The notes under the pieces: model-generated
The model's database searches: none
Told to the model about the DNA's origin: nothing
Seen by the model: the letters and a program-made list of their open reading frames with translations, nothing else
Part shown: piece by piece, positions 21,979-37,325 of the stretch
How the letters are laid out: every line of letters begins with the position of its first letter
Position numbering within the stretch: position 1 is the stretch's first letter
Source: Rutidosis leptorrhynchoides
Taxonomy: Eukaryota > Streptophyta > Magnoliopsida > Asterales > Asteraceae
Assembly: GCF_046630445.1 (NCBI RefSeq)
Contig: NC_092338.1
Location: 343,981,501-344,045,500, forward strand
DNA: 64,000 nucleotides
Reading direction: 5' to 3'
Translations under genes and position numbers: made by a program

Positions 21979-23906
21979 TGATGTTATGCGAGGTGTATAC
22001 GAAATAGTTATATTTTTACTACGAAATATTACACAAGTTTTATTAATTTACGGATGTGATATACCTAAACCTTGCTACAACACTTATAGGCAGTGTACCT
22101 AATCGTAGAGTAGTGTAGTTTTTAGTAAGTCCGGTTCGTTCCACAGGGAGCTAGCTGAGTTTAACGCTATATTTTTAACAACTATATTTATATAAAATAT
22201 ATATAATTATATATAGTAATATTATTATAAAAGGGGGTTTTTACCGTTTAATGACCGGTTTGTCGATTTTATATTTTAAGCGTAAAGATAAATGACGATA
22301 ATATAAATGACAGAATTTAAATTGCGATAAAATAAATTGCAGTAATTAAAATGACAGTAAATAAAGGTACGATGAAATATGAAATAATACAATTATGCTT
22401 ATTTAAACTTCCGTAACCATGATGTTTGACGTTTTAATTTAATTAATTGTTACCCGGGTTAATTATCCTTTGTCCTGGTTTATTTGATACCTATCTGGTT
22501 TTTGTCCATAATAGTCCATCGGTCATAGTTATAAAATGCTCGTCAAATTAACCTTATTTCCGAAGTCAAATATTCCAACTAATTAGGGATTCGAACTGTA
22601 ACAAGGTTTTAATACTTTGTTAATAATTACACCAGGTTATTGACTGCGTGTAATCCAAGGTTTTAATACTTTGTTAACAATTACACCAATTATCCTTGTA
22701 TGTAATCCACCCCTATTTTAATGAGATATGAATATTAATTTACCCACTTGATCAGAATGAATAATCAATTATCCAACCCGAATAATTAATTAAATGATCG
22801 TAAAAGATGTTGTATAAACGTCACTAAATAGAACATACATAATCATTTTAATAATTATTAGATTAACTAATTTGAAGATAGGTTCGACAGATTCTAATGA
22901 GTTGTCATTCGATTAGATAATACCCCCTATCTATTAATAGTCAATAGTCCAATGTCCACAAGTGTCGGTCTTTTGTCCAAACCTTAATTATGGTACAAAA
23001 TTCAATAACCCAATCTTAATTTTTAGTCTAACATCACGATTACTTTGGCTCAAATAAGCATAATAATAACTTAGTTACGAGACATTAATTTAAAAGGGAA
23101 GAACATAGCTTACAGTGGTATTTAATCGCGTAGCGTTACACGGACAGAGTCCCGACTTTAAAACCCGTAAAACATTTCTTACAATAACCCAATTATTATT
23201 AATTTAAATTAAAATTATAATTAAAATATAAATACAAATATAAATTGAGAGATAAGAGAAAGAAAATAGAAAAAGATGTCCTTCAAACTCACAGAAAACT
23301 GGCGAATTTATAGGATGTGGCCTGCTACAGTAACTCATGCGATCGCATGAGATTTTAGTGCAAATCTCATGCACTCGCATGGGCTCATGCACTCGCATGG
23401 GTTTTATGCCTATTTCCCATGCGATCGCATGACCGTCAGATCCAGCTCACATATTTTTTGTTTTCTTGCTTGTCGACATATTATTATTATTATATATATA
23501 ATATATATATAATTTATATTAATTATATATATATTATATTATATTTGTGTGCATAGTTGACTTGTAATTTTTGCTACGTTGGGTCGCGCGTTGAGAGTTG
23601 ACTCTGGTCCCGGTTCCGGATTTTCGAACGTCCTTGCGTACTATTTAATATCTTGTACTTTGCGTTTTGCGACTCGTACTCTTGTAATTTTGAGACGTTT
23701 CTCATCAATAAATTGAACCACTTAGATTGTACTTTGTACTTTTTAGCTTTTTGGTCATTTGCGTCTTCAAATCGTCATTTTCTTCTTTTGTCTTCGCACT
23801 TATTTATTTAAACGAATATTACATAAAAATAGAACAATTACAACTAAAAGCTTTACATATTGGAAGGATATTGTGCCTAAATATATGTTCATTTGGAGCA
23901 CTATCA
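21979..23906 (-). repeat. Athila 3' LTR
   Basis: 1,928 bp; on the minus strand it runs from TGATAGTGCTCCAAATG to ATAACATCA. Contains four short hairpins at 23334-23431 and ATTGCGATAAA-type short repeats at about 22285-22385. Confidence 0.93.
23334..23431. repeat. cluster of four short palindromes in the Athila LTR
   Basis: CTCATGCGATCGCATGAG (23334-23351), CATGCACTCGCATG (23368-23381), CATGCACTCGCATG (23386-23399) and CATGCGATCGCATG (23418-23431). The outer two are perfect palindromes and the inner two keep CATGC/GCATG arms. The right LTR has the same array at about 43433-43530 with single changes. Confidence 0.95.
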
Positions 23907-23922
23907 AATATCCCCAAACTTG
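23907..23922 (-). promoter_or_regulatory. Athila polypurine tract
   Basis: CAAGTTTGGGGATATT on the minus strand abuts the 3' LTR, preceded by TTGAGGACAAGCAACG, a phrase usual at this place in Athila elements. Confidence 0.75.
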
Positions 23923-26350
<2,428 letters not shown>

Positions 26351-28580
26351 TTAGGTAATTGTGGTGTCGAAATTGTGATTAACTTCATTGTCAATTTCTC
26401 TTGGACCATAATCAACTTGCATATTTGTGACTTTTGCTTTAAGCCATTGGTCGGATTCCTGTGTAATTTCCACAAATTCAACTAGTTTCACCTTTTCTTT
26501 AGGCGATAGATTAGATACTAACCGGTTACATAACTTAAAGTTCCCCATGGTTCTAGCATCGCGAATCCGTTTAATAAGTTTCTTCATTGAACTATTAATA
26601 ACGGGGTCATTTAATTTCGTTTTAACAACGGGGTTCTTTGTTATCAGGTCATCATTAGGTTTTACTTCATCTTCCCCACACTTAGGCATTTTATTATTGT
26701 TAAGAACTACCGTTGGAGTTGGTAAAACAATATGGTTCTTACCAATCATTTTTGTTGGTTCAACGGTTTTGGTTGGTGGAGATTTAGCCTTTCGACTCAC
26801 AAAGGTGATCGATTTTTCATCATCACTAAGTGTCATTCTACCCTCTCTTACGTCAAATAACGCCCCGGTGGATGCTAAGAATGGTCGACCTAAAATTAGA
26901 GAAATGTTTGGGTCCTCTTCTATGTCAATGACAATAAATTCGACTAAAAAGGTTAAATTACCTACTTGAACGGGTAAGTTGTCAGCAGTTCCAACTGGGT
27001 GCCTAATGGTTTGATCAAAGAGTCGAACACTCATCTCTGTTGGACTTTACTCACCTACTCCTAATCTCTTATATAATGAAAGAGGCACAACACTCACACT
27101 CGCACCTAAATCTGCTAGTGCATCATACATGACACAATCACTAAGTAGACAAGGAACAATAAATTCACCCGGATCACCCAACCTTGGTGGAGGTTTTGGT
27201 GGAACTGTCTTCACCGGGTTAATCTTTACGATTTTTGTTTCTTGTAATTTCTTATTCTTCTTCTTCCTTCCAGAGGTATCACAAATTTTATTACTTATTA
27301 CTTGCTCATACTCATCACCTTTTCTTGGAAACGGGATGGGTGGTCTGTATGGTGCCACCACTGGCTTTACATACTCAGGTGGTGGTGGTGTTGGTGGTGT
27401 AACTTCTTCATTGTTACTCACATCTAAAACCTTCCCATCTTCTGATGCTGGTTTTTCAGAATTCGTTGAAACCATATTAACATTCTCATTCCGAGGATTT
27501 ACTTCAGTATTACTCGGTAGCTTTCCTTGTTCCCTCTCACTCATCATGCTAGCAAGAGTACCTACGTGTTTTTCTAGATTCAAAATGGAAGCTTGTTGAG
27601 TTCTTAATGACTGATCAAACCTCTCATTTGTTTGGGTTTGAGATGTAATAAATTGTGTTTGAGATTCCATTAGCTTTGCCATCATTTCTTCCAGATTTGG
27701 TTTTTTCTCTTCGGTTTGTTGTGGTGGTTTGTACAAGCTACGTTTTTGTTGATTGAAAATGTTGTTTTGAGTTGGTTGGTTATTCGGACCTTGTTGGTTG
27801 TACGAGTTATTGTTTGGCGCATTTGGATTGTAAAGAATGTTTTGATTTCGATTGAAGTTTGGCCTTGGTGGTTGATAATTATTCTGATAATTATTTCCTG
27901 GCCTTTGGTTCATGTAGGAAACATTCTCACGTTGTTCCATCGTTTGCTCAATGTGACAATCTTTCGTTAAGTGTGGTCCACCGCATTGTTCACAACTGAT
28001 TCGTGTTGCGTGAATATCTTTATTCATCTTTTCCATTCGTCTTTCGAAAGCATCTATTTTTGCGAAAACGGAATCAAAGTCATGGCTAGAATCGGCTCTA
28101 GCCTCTTTAGATGAACGAAAGATATCTTTTTCTTGATGCCACTCATGCGAGTGGGATGCTGTGTTATCAATGATTTTGTGAGCTTCGGTTGCGGTTTTCT
28201 TCATAATGGAACCACTAGATGTTATGTCGATGTCTTTTCGTGTAGCAACGTCGCATCCTTGGTAGAATATTTGTACTATTTGATAAGTATCTAAACCGTG
28301 TTGCGGACATCCTCTCAATAACTTTCCAAATCTTGTCCACACCTCATATAGAGTTTCATTTGACTTTTGTGTGAACGTAACAATTTCTCCTTGAAGTCTC
28401 ACAGCTTTAGATGCTGGAAAGAATTGTTTAAGAAATTTCTCAACTAAAACATCCCATGTGTCAATCACCCCTTCAGGTAACGATTCTAACCAATCTTTGG
28501 CTTCTCCCTTTAAAGTCCAGGGAAACAACATGAGATAGATCTGTTCATCCTCAACTTCTCTAATTTTGAATAGAGTACAA
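26351..28580 (-). pseudogene. Athila gag C-terminal part and aspartic protease (downstream segment)
   Basis: Downstream part of a gag-pro frame whose first part is at 39490-40015. From the junction it shows the gag capsid-like region (LFPWTLKGEAKDWLESLPEG), a CCHC-like knuckle CEQCGGPHLTKDC, a long Asn/Pro/Gln-rich linker and the protease motif ALADLGASVSVVPLS (DLGA at 27112-27101). An in-frame TAA at 27047-27049 interrupts the protease; beyond it the frame continues with SLILGRPFLASTGALFDV and ends at 26351. Gag packages the element RNA and the protease would process it. The frame before the junction resumes exactly across one copy of the TACAA duplication, showing the gene was open until the solo LTR's parent inserted. 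Confidence 0.85.
28576..28580. repeat. left target-site duplication TACAA of the solo LTR
   Basis: TACAA here and at 39490-39494, bounding 28581-39489. Confidence 0.95.
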
Positions 28581-29904
28581 TGTAGTGACCCGAACTTTTC
28601 CATGTTTATATATATTAATTGAGATTGATATTTACATGACTAATTGTTTCCAACGTGTTAAGCAATCAAACTTGTTAAGACTTGATTTAATGAAATAAGT
28701 TTCATATAGACAATTGATCACCAAGTTGACCGGCGATTCACGAACGTTACAAAATTGTAAAAACTACATGTTGTGGTATATATATAGACATATATATGGT
28801 TGACATAAGAGTATGATGAGTAAGTATCTCACTAAGTATATTAACAATGTGTGATATACATAAGAAATGAGATTACTAAGTTAAGAAACTCGAAAACGAT
28901 ATATATAATGATTATCGTTATAACAACATCTTACTAGGTACATATGAATCATATTAAGATATTGATACACTTGATTAATTATGTTAAATGATAAGTAAAT
29001 ATATCATTAAGTGTATTAACAATGAACTACATATGTAAAAATAAGACTACTAACTTAATGATTTCGAAACGAGACATATATGTAACGATTATCGTTGTAA
29101 CGACATTTAACTGTATATATATCATACTAAGATATATTATATATCATAATATCATGATAATATAACAATTTAACATCTCATTTGATATAATAAACAACGA
29201 TTTAACACCATTTAACAAGATCGTTAACCTAAAGGTTTCAAAACAACATTTACATGTAACGACTAACGATGACTTAACGACTCAGTTAAAATGTATATAC
29301 ATGTAGTGTTTTAATATGTATTCATACACTTTTGAAAGACTTCAATACACTTATCAAAATACTTCTAATTAACAAAAAATACTTACAATTACATCCTCGT
29401 TCAGTTTCATCAATAATTCTACTCGTATGCACCTGTATTCGTACTCGTACAATACAAAGCTTTTAGATGTATGTACTATTGATATATACACTCCAATGAT
29501 CAGCTCTTAGCAGCCCATGTGAGTCACCTAACACATGTGGGAACCATCATTTGGCAACTAGCATGAAATATCTCATAAAATTACAAAAATATGAGTAATC
29601 ATTCATGACTTATTTACATGAAAACAAAATTACACATCCTTTATATCTAATCCATATAACAAGGACCAAAAACACCTACAAACACTTTCATTCTTCAATT
29701 TTCTTCATCTAAGTGATCTCTCTCAAGTTCTATCTTCAAGTTCTAAGTGTTCTTCATAAATTCTATAAGTTCTAGTTTCATAAAATCAAGAATACTTCCA
29801 AGTTTGCTAGCTTACTTCCAATCTTGTAAAGTGATCATCCAACTTCAAGAAACCTTTGTTATTTACAATAAATTATCTTTCTAATTCAAGGTCACTACTA
29901 CAAA

Positions 29905-30190
29905 AAATTAGCAATGGAACCTCTTTTTTACCCTTTAGGAACCGGTTTTGGAAGAGGTTCCTTTAAGTGGGGGTTCCAAAAGTGTGAAACCGGTTTAGAA
30001 ACCGGTTCCTTTAATGAAGAAAAGGAACCTCTTTTTAGCTTGAAACCGGTTTCTTTGTTTAGTATATGAAACCTCTTTTTTAACTAAAACCGGTTCTAAC
30101 AAAAGGAACCTCTTTTTAAAAGGGGTTTCAATACAATTTATTTGGAACCTTTTTTTTATCAAAAAACCGGTTCTAGAGCTTCTATTTTTT
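29905..30190. repeat. left subterminal repeats of the CACTA element
   Basis: About ten short motifs: AACCGGTT palindromes alternating with GGAACCTCTTTTT. In CACTA families such arrays bind the element's regulatory protein; that role is inferred here. Confidence 0.85.
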
Positions 30191-31149
30191 TTTTTTTAAA
30201 TCTGAACGCAGATATAAATTCATATATATTGAAACCTGCTATATATTCATATTCATATATATTGAAACAAAACCTGATATATATAGTATTCAATTGAAAC
30301 CTGCTATTTAATATTTTACATAACACTCCAAAAGTAAACAAATCTCAGTTTTCATCACAACCAAAATAACTTGCACAAGTTTTACACAAGTTTTAGTCTT
30401 GTTAAAACTTCAACAACCAACGTGTTCAACAATCAAAAATAAGATAGCTAAGTACCACTAAAAACTTAACTAATCAAGGCTTTAAATATTCGGAGATCCA
30501 AGTACTAACGATTCTTTCTAACTCGGTCGCGCTTAACGGTTGTGTAGAGATCCACGGAATCTATAAAAAGAACAAAAAAGAGCGTGTTAGTCAAAAGATA
30601 TAGATAACCAATACCAAACTTAGAATTAGTACTTTATACATGGTGAAAGCATACTACGCAGGATAGCTCAAGGAGCAAAGATGATAACGTTCAATTATGT
30701 ATTCAACAAGGTCCCGATTGGTTATTAACACCCCTGTTGAACTAATATACTGAGTAACAAGTTATTTGCTGATTGAAGTGATTTAGGATTTACAAGCAAG
30801 TCAAGATGTATTAAACTAGTTCATTTTTTAAGAAATAATACTGTATTTTTGTCACACCTCCTAAAAATATGTGATCGTCTCTTTATAGTCCATGTACATT
30901 CAAAAGGCTTATTTTAATCATATGTGTAGAGATTTTCAGTACTTGAACAAACCTTTAACCTTTATTATATTTTTTAGGCATGAGTGTTCAATATTTGACT
31001 TTAAATTGATTAACCCGAAAACGTAACCGATTGAAAACCAAAAAATCATATCAACTTAAACTTAAAATTAGATTTTATGTGCAATAACACATAACAAATT
31101 TTATAACCTACAATCTGCTTTTCCAAATTTTAAAAATATATAAAAATAA

Positions 31150-32697
31150 CTTACTTCTTGGTGCAACCTGTGTTGATCAAATAAAATAAATTGATGCATC
31201 CACTTCATAATGTAGTAACCGCACTCCCATTCAACTTCTTGTTGTTGACACTACATTTTGATTAAATAATCAATCATCAATCATCAAACATATATAATTG
31301 ACAGTATAATTAGAAAACCACCTAACCTAAGATAATCAAACTTCTCTTTCTTTTTTTAAAGCAAAACAGAGTTTTATTAGTTTTTAAAGGAGGGTACATG
31401 AACAAACTTTGAAAAAAGTGACAAACACTCAAAACAGTGACAAAATGTTGGATTAGGCTTTTCAGGGTATTTCTTTCTTTGTGTATATTAAGTAATATCA
31501 GTATCTTTTCTTGTGGAGTTGCTTTTGAATAAAAAAAATAAAAAAAATCTTGTAGAGTTGAAAAGTTCAGCACATTCACTTATAAATGGGTTAAATAGTT
31601 CCACCACTGTATACCCAAAGTTATATTTTTCACTTAGACATGTTACCCAATCTGCTTAAACCACCAATTTTTCCACCACTGTATACCACACCTGCAGAAT
31701 TGTGTGGTATACAAACAATAATCAAATCTACCATGAAACTTGGAAAATAGTAGCAATATCTATAAATAGGTATACATGAAGTTGTAAAAGGTCAAGGTTA
31801 ATTACCATCGGTTGATCCCATGTGAGACATCCAACAGCCCTAAAAGAGAACCAATATTTGTTTCAGTTTTATGCATCACAAACGAATTTCGAATTATTGG
31901 ATATAAAAACTTACTTATCTATTATCTCTGTCAATAAGTAACTCCGTGGACTCTTTCCTCCTTTCAAGGAATCCAAAATGTAACCTCGATTGGCGTGAGG
32001 GTAAATAATAAACAACGTCCAATGATTTCTGATAATTTGAAAAGATTCTATCAGATATATACATATTTACATAAGTAGTATAAAAAAAGGTAAGTAGAAT
32101 ATAGTACATACCCTTGAAAATAAGGTATGATATAATACTTATTGCGAAGTGAAGTTGTTGCCTTGATATAATCAATTGCCTTCTCGGGAGCTTTAGAACA
32201 TATTTCTTGTGAGATTATATTTGGATTTAAGAATGCGCACCTCTTTGGTTTACTTATCCCATTTTGAATTTTATGACACGTCCTGAATAAATGAGAATAA
32301 ACATATTATTAATCTAAACTAACATTGATACCCAACATAATATTATATACTAATTTACTTACATTGAAAACCATGTGACAATTGATATGTCCAACCACCC
32401 ATTCGTCATTAATCGCATAATATCGTCGGGCATAATTGTGAAATAAGGATGCTCATTTACACCAAAGACCGAGCTGTCCACTTCAAATGTTCTCCCAGCA
32501 TTTGGGTTCTCACGATTCATCCAATGATCAAATAGTTATTTCACACAGGGAGGCCTCTTTTGAATTTTGTGATGGTACATACTTCGCAACTTCGTATTAG
32601 CATCAACCTTCTGTTTCGACACCAAGGCCCGTACTGTTTTAGATGCCAACGCTGGTGTTTATCTAGAAGAAGTTCCTTCATTTCCCGACCTAGACAT
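31150..32697 (-). pseudogene. Ulp1/C48-like protease gene of the CACTA element, spliced
   Basis: Consecutive exons can be read on the minus strand between good splice signals. Exon near 32540-32363: DHWMNRENPNAGRTFEVDSS then WLDISIVTWF, ending at GTAAGT. Exon 32282-32112: CAFLNPNIISQEICSKAPEK, ending at GTATGT. Exon 32028-31915: NHWTLFIIYPHANRGYILDS, ending at GTAAGT. Exon 31839-31806, then exon near 31255-31150: EVEWECGYYIMKWMHQF. The His (NHW), Asp (ILDS) and Cys (ECGYY) match the triad of Ulp1-type SUMO proteases found in some plant transposons. A possible start is the ATG at 32697 (MSRSGNEG), but stops follow soon, including an in-frame TAA before the first exon named above, so the 5' part is uncertain or broken. 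Function in transposition is not known to me. Confidence 0.7.
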
Positions 32698-32857
32698 CGT
32701 TGCTTTTGCAGTGGAAGGCTATCAACATGTTCAACAATTTGTATGTGAGTCTATATAAATACAAAGTCAAATCACAAACAAAATAAAAATTAACCAGTTG
32801 ACCTGATGTAATATTAAGGTGTAATATAAAAAAGTTGATCTAATGTACTATTACGGT

Positions 32858-35800
32858 TTAAACAAAAACAAATGAACTCGTGTAATATTTATGTAATACT
32901 TCATTATGATTAGTACGTAAGTAACTAGTATCATCAATAACATCATTTGTCGACGTAATACCAACAGAAAATGAAGGCAACTCGTCAAATTGATTGTATT
33001 CTTCCTCGTCCACGACATTGTCAACTCCAAGTATGCGTCGTTTACCATGCAAAACAACATGCCATTTCGAATCCTTTGGGTCTTCGACAAAGAATACTTG
33101 GGTGGCTTTTTTAGCTAGAATGAACGGTTCTGATAAGTAGCCATTAGTGGAAAGATAGACAAGTGTGAAGCCATCACTATCAACTTTAACACCCTTTTAG
33201 TTTTCAACCCATTTACACTTGAACATCGGTATTTTGAAGGTCTGATAATCTAATTCCCAAATCTCTTGTATGACACCGTAATAAGAGTTTTTTGCAATCC
33301 TCGACCTTGCTTCGCGATTCCCCCTGTAGAATTCAGTAGTTGAGGCTATTAGCGTTACTCCGCTATTTTGCAAGGTACATTTTGCATCTTGTTGTTTTGT
33401 GTAAAATGTATACCCATTTATGTCGAAGCCTTGGTATTTTGTCACCATAATATTCGGACCATACCCCAACATTTTTACCGATTAGTCCACAACATCAACT
33501 TTCTTTACTCTTTCTTTCAACCATGATGAGAAACTTTTGTTATGTTCGGTTGTCAACCACATATTATCCTTGCCACGATTCTTCGCTTTTAATAATGCCA
33601 TGTGCTCTTGTACATACGGAGCAATTGATACCATGTGTTGAAGGACTGTAAAATGTGCTTGGCGTATATCATTAATTCCACCAACGACTACTTTCATTCC
33701 AATGGTCCCAACCCCTTGAAGTCTACCCTGGTGCCGAGGTTGAGGTAAACCAATATTCTTGACACCCTCCAAATAATCATTACAAAAATCAATCACCTCC
33801 TCGGATACATACCCTTCGACTATACTCCCTTTAGGTCGACGCTTGTTCCTTACATAACCTTTTAAGAAACCCATGTATCTCTCGAATGGATACATGTATC
33901 GTAAAAAAACAGGACCACGAGCCTTTATTTCGTACACAATATGAGATACCAGGTGGACCATTACATCAAAAAATGAAGGCGGGAAGTACATCTCAAGCTG
34001 ACAAAGAGTAAGGATTATATCACTTTGCCATGTATCTAAAACACCATGATCAATTACTTTCGAATGAATCATGTTAAAAAACAAGAAGAGCTTTGTGATT
34101 GTATGTCGGATTCGGTCTGGAAGTATTCCACGAATTGCAATAGGAATCATTTGGGTCATCAAAACATGACAATCATGTGACTTCATACCAATAAGTTTAT
34201 TGTATTTGATCGACACCAGACTCTTTATATTAGCAGAGTAGCCTGATGGAACCTTAACACCATATAAGCTTTCACAAAATTTTGTTTTTTTGGCCTTTGA
34301 TAGGGTATAGCAAGCTACAGGCAGATAAGATCGCTTACCTTCTTTCTTAACCGGATGAAGCTCTTTTCGAATATTCATTTCTTCCATGTCCTGTCGCACT
34401 TTAACTCCATCCTTTGACTTCCCTTGTATGTTCAACAATAATCCTATCAAACTATCACAAACATTCTTTTCAATATGCATAACATCAATACAGTGTCGGA
34501 CTTGTAAATATTTCCAGTACGGTAGATTCCAAAAAATAGACCGTTTTTTCTATATACCCTTTTCGCGATTTTTGTTTGTTTTCCCGAACACAACATTTAT
34601 GTTTTTAACTCGGGAAAAGGTCATTTCTCCACCCAATGGTGATCGTGCGCTTCCGTTCTCAATGTTACCATCAAACAAGTCTTTCTTTCTACGATATGGA
34701 TGATATCTTTCAAGCGATTTTTGATGTCCCATAAACACCATTTTTCTACAATGTTTTAACCATCTTGAACATGTCTCATCTTCACAAATAGGACATGCCT
34801 TAGCTCCTTTGGTATTATATCCTGATAAATTCCCATATGCTGGAAAATCGATTATGGTGAAGAAAATCATGGAACGCAAGTTGAAAGTCTCCTTCTTATA
34901 CGCATCATATACGGATACACCGGGACTCCATAATGTTTGTAAGTCATCAATTAACGGTGCTAAATAAACATCTATGTCATTCCCAGGTTGTTTTGGACCC
35001 TGGATCAACAAAGACATCATGATGTATTTGCGTTTCATGCATAACCATGGTGGAAGATTGTATACACATAGAATAACCGGCCAAGTACTGTGACGACTAC
35101 TCATGTTTCTGAAAGGATTAAATCCGTCTAAACTAAGTCCAAAGCGTATATTTCTAATCTCTTGTCCAAATTCTGTATATACATTGTCAATAGTCCTCCA
35201 CTGAGATGAATCGGCCACATGTCTTATTTTTCCATCTTTCTTACGCTCTTCTACATGCCAACGTAATAATTTTGCATCTTTAGGGCTTCCAAATAATCGT
35301 TTCAGTCTCGGTATGATGGGAAAATACCACAACAGTTTAGCTGGGGGCCATTCTTTGTCACATCACTACTCAACTCTGTTTGTTTTTTTTGCCTGTACCT
35401 TGACGCACCACACACAGAACATTCATGCAAGTCTTTATACTTATTTCTATATAATATACAATCATTTGGACATGCGTGTATTCTTTCGACTTCCAATCCC
35501 ATCGGGCACATAACTTTTTTGCTTGATAATATGAGACAGGCAATTCATTATCTTCAGGTAGCATGTCATGTAGCAACTCTAAAAGGCTTGTGAAACTTTT
35601 ATCACTCCAATTGTTGTTTGCTTTTAAGTTAACCAGTCTCAGGACAGTAGATAATTTGGTAAACTTCGTACATCCAGCATATAATGGTTTTTCTGAATCG
35701 ATAAAGTTTTGTTGAAATTTATCAAACTCATTTTCATCCATATTACGCTCCAAATCATGTAACATATCGTCTAAATTATCATGATAACCATCATCGTGTG

Positions 35801-36107
35801 AGTCCGTATTTCCATTTGTACCATCAACGCTACCTTCATAACTAACATTGTGGTTATCCACTAGTAGTTCACCGTGGCATGACCAACAAATATACTCATC
35901 TACAAACCCGTTTACAATTAGATGTTGGCTAATCATACGAACATCCGCATAAGCCTTAAAATTTTGACACTTTTTACACGGACACGATACTTTTTTGTTT
36001 TGTTTTCTCACTCGATCTGCATCAGCAACTTTCATAAATTCAGACAACTCCGTAAGAAACTCATGACTAGACCGAAGTATCTCATACATCCATTTATTAC
36101 GATCCAT
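32858..36107 (-). pseudogene. TNP2-type CACTA transposase, damaged
   Basis: Starts MDRNKWMYEILRSSHEF with the N-terminal transposase-associated domain, including a zinc-binding-like CPCKKCQN and WSCHGE. Next comes the TNP2 core: ERIHACPNDCILY, CSVCGASRY, YFPIIPRLKRLF, RHVADSSQWR, NIRFGLSLDGFNPF, WPVILCVYNLPPW, GYNTKGAKACPICED and then MHIEKNVCDSL (DUF4218-like region 34480-33485), followed by a DUF4216-like region (33472-32858). Lesions seen: one-base losses near 35530 and 35345 and in-frame stops at 34550, 33482 and 33197, with reading otherwise continuous. That is few for about 1,080 codons, so inactivation is recent. Such transposases cut the CACTA ends and act in the nucleus. Confidence 0.92.
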
Positions 36108-36960
36108 CTATAAACATACAAATAATTACATAGTGATATAGTTGTAAGTGGCAACTTAACCTTAGGCATTTGAGTTGAATATATATAATTCTAATTTATA
36201 GGATCTTAATGCTAAAATTAACCTTAGGCATTTGACTTGAATATAATTCTAATATATACGATCCGATCTTAATGCTAAAATTAAATCATATTTTAGTTGC
36301 TTGAAATTACATGATAATTTAGAGATATACATACCTTTTGTAGGTCTACGATTCCAAGAAACTAAAACTTTAGAGTTTTCATTGAGTGATAAGAAACAAA
36401 TCTTCAAACACCTATATAAAAAAAACAAAAAAAAAAAAAGTTAACTATAAACACTTTCATATATATACTTAAAAACAAACGAAGTACATCATATCATAGA
36501 AAATATCGAAACGCTAATTTGCCAATATGTTGGCCATATAAATGTACACTAAAAACACTAATAAACCTCTAATAAAATAGTAAATAAACAAAAAATCAAA
36601 TTTTTTTCAAATATATGCTTTTATTTTGCAACAATAGAACACATACATAAATGCAAATGAAATATATACCTTAAACAAATGTGTTGGAAAATTCATATAT
36701 AAGCATATGTGATTTTGAGATTGAAAAGAATAAGCGTGTGTGAAATTTGGTTGGTGAGTATGAATTTGTGTTTTTTAAGTTGTTTGAATGGAGTAAATGA
36801 TAGAGTAAATGAAGTTGAAATTTGGATAAATGAAGTTGAAGTTTGGAGTAAATGAAGAGATGAAGTTTGGATAAATGTGTGTGAAATTCGAAGTTAAGTT
36901 TAGATGTGTACCAGCTCATCAGATCACCATCTGTTCAAAAAATAGCCGTTATTCATTTCA
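36108..36960. other. 5' region of the CACTA element
   Basis: AT-rich, upstream of the transposase start; presumably its promoter and leader. A degenerate GAAGTTTGGATAAATGAAGTT repeat lies at about 36800-36895. No gene seen. Confidence 0.5.
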
Positions 36961-36964
36961 TTCT

Positions 36965-37325
36965 TTTTAATATGAAACCGGATTTCTATCGAAAAGAGGT
37001 TCCAAATCCCTGGAACCGGTTTTCTAACGAAACAGGTTCCTTATGTTTTAGAAAGAAACCGGTTTTGTAATGAAAAGAGGTTCCAAAATGCAGGAACCGG
37101 TTTTTATAACAAAACAGGTTCCTTTAGTTTTAGAAAAGAAACCTCTTTTTATATAAAAAGAGGTTCCAAAGACGTGGAAGCAGTTTTTTTACAAAAAGAG
37201 GTTCCTTACCTCAACTATTGAAACCGGTTTTCCTATTAAACAACACAAACCAGTTCCTTTTTGGTATTGAAACCTCTTTTTTTTTGCTATTATAAAAAGA
37301 GGTTCCTTATGGGGGTTCCTATTCT
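36965..37325. repeat. right subterminal repeats of the CACTA element
   Basis: A dozen or more copies of GAAACCGGTTTT and AAAGAGGTTCC motifs, mostly inverted relative to those on the left side. Confidence 0.87.

Noticed and set aside
26427-27970. Plus-strand frames of 180, 156 and 84 codons
   Set aside because: Antisense shadows of the Athila gag-pro frame; no recognisable motif and inverted codon bias.
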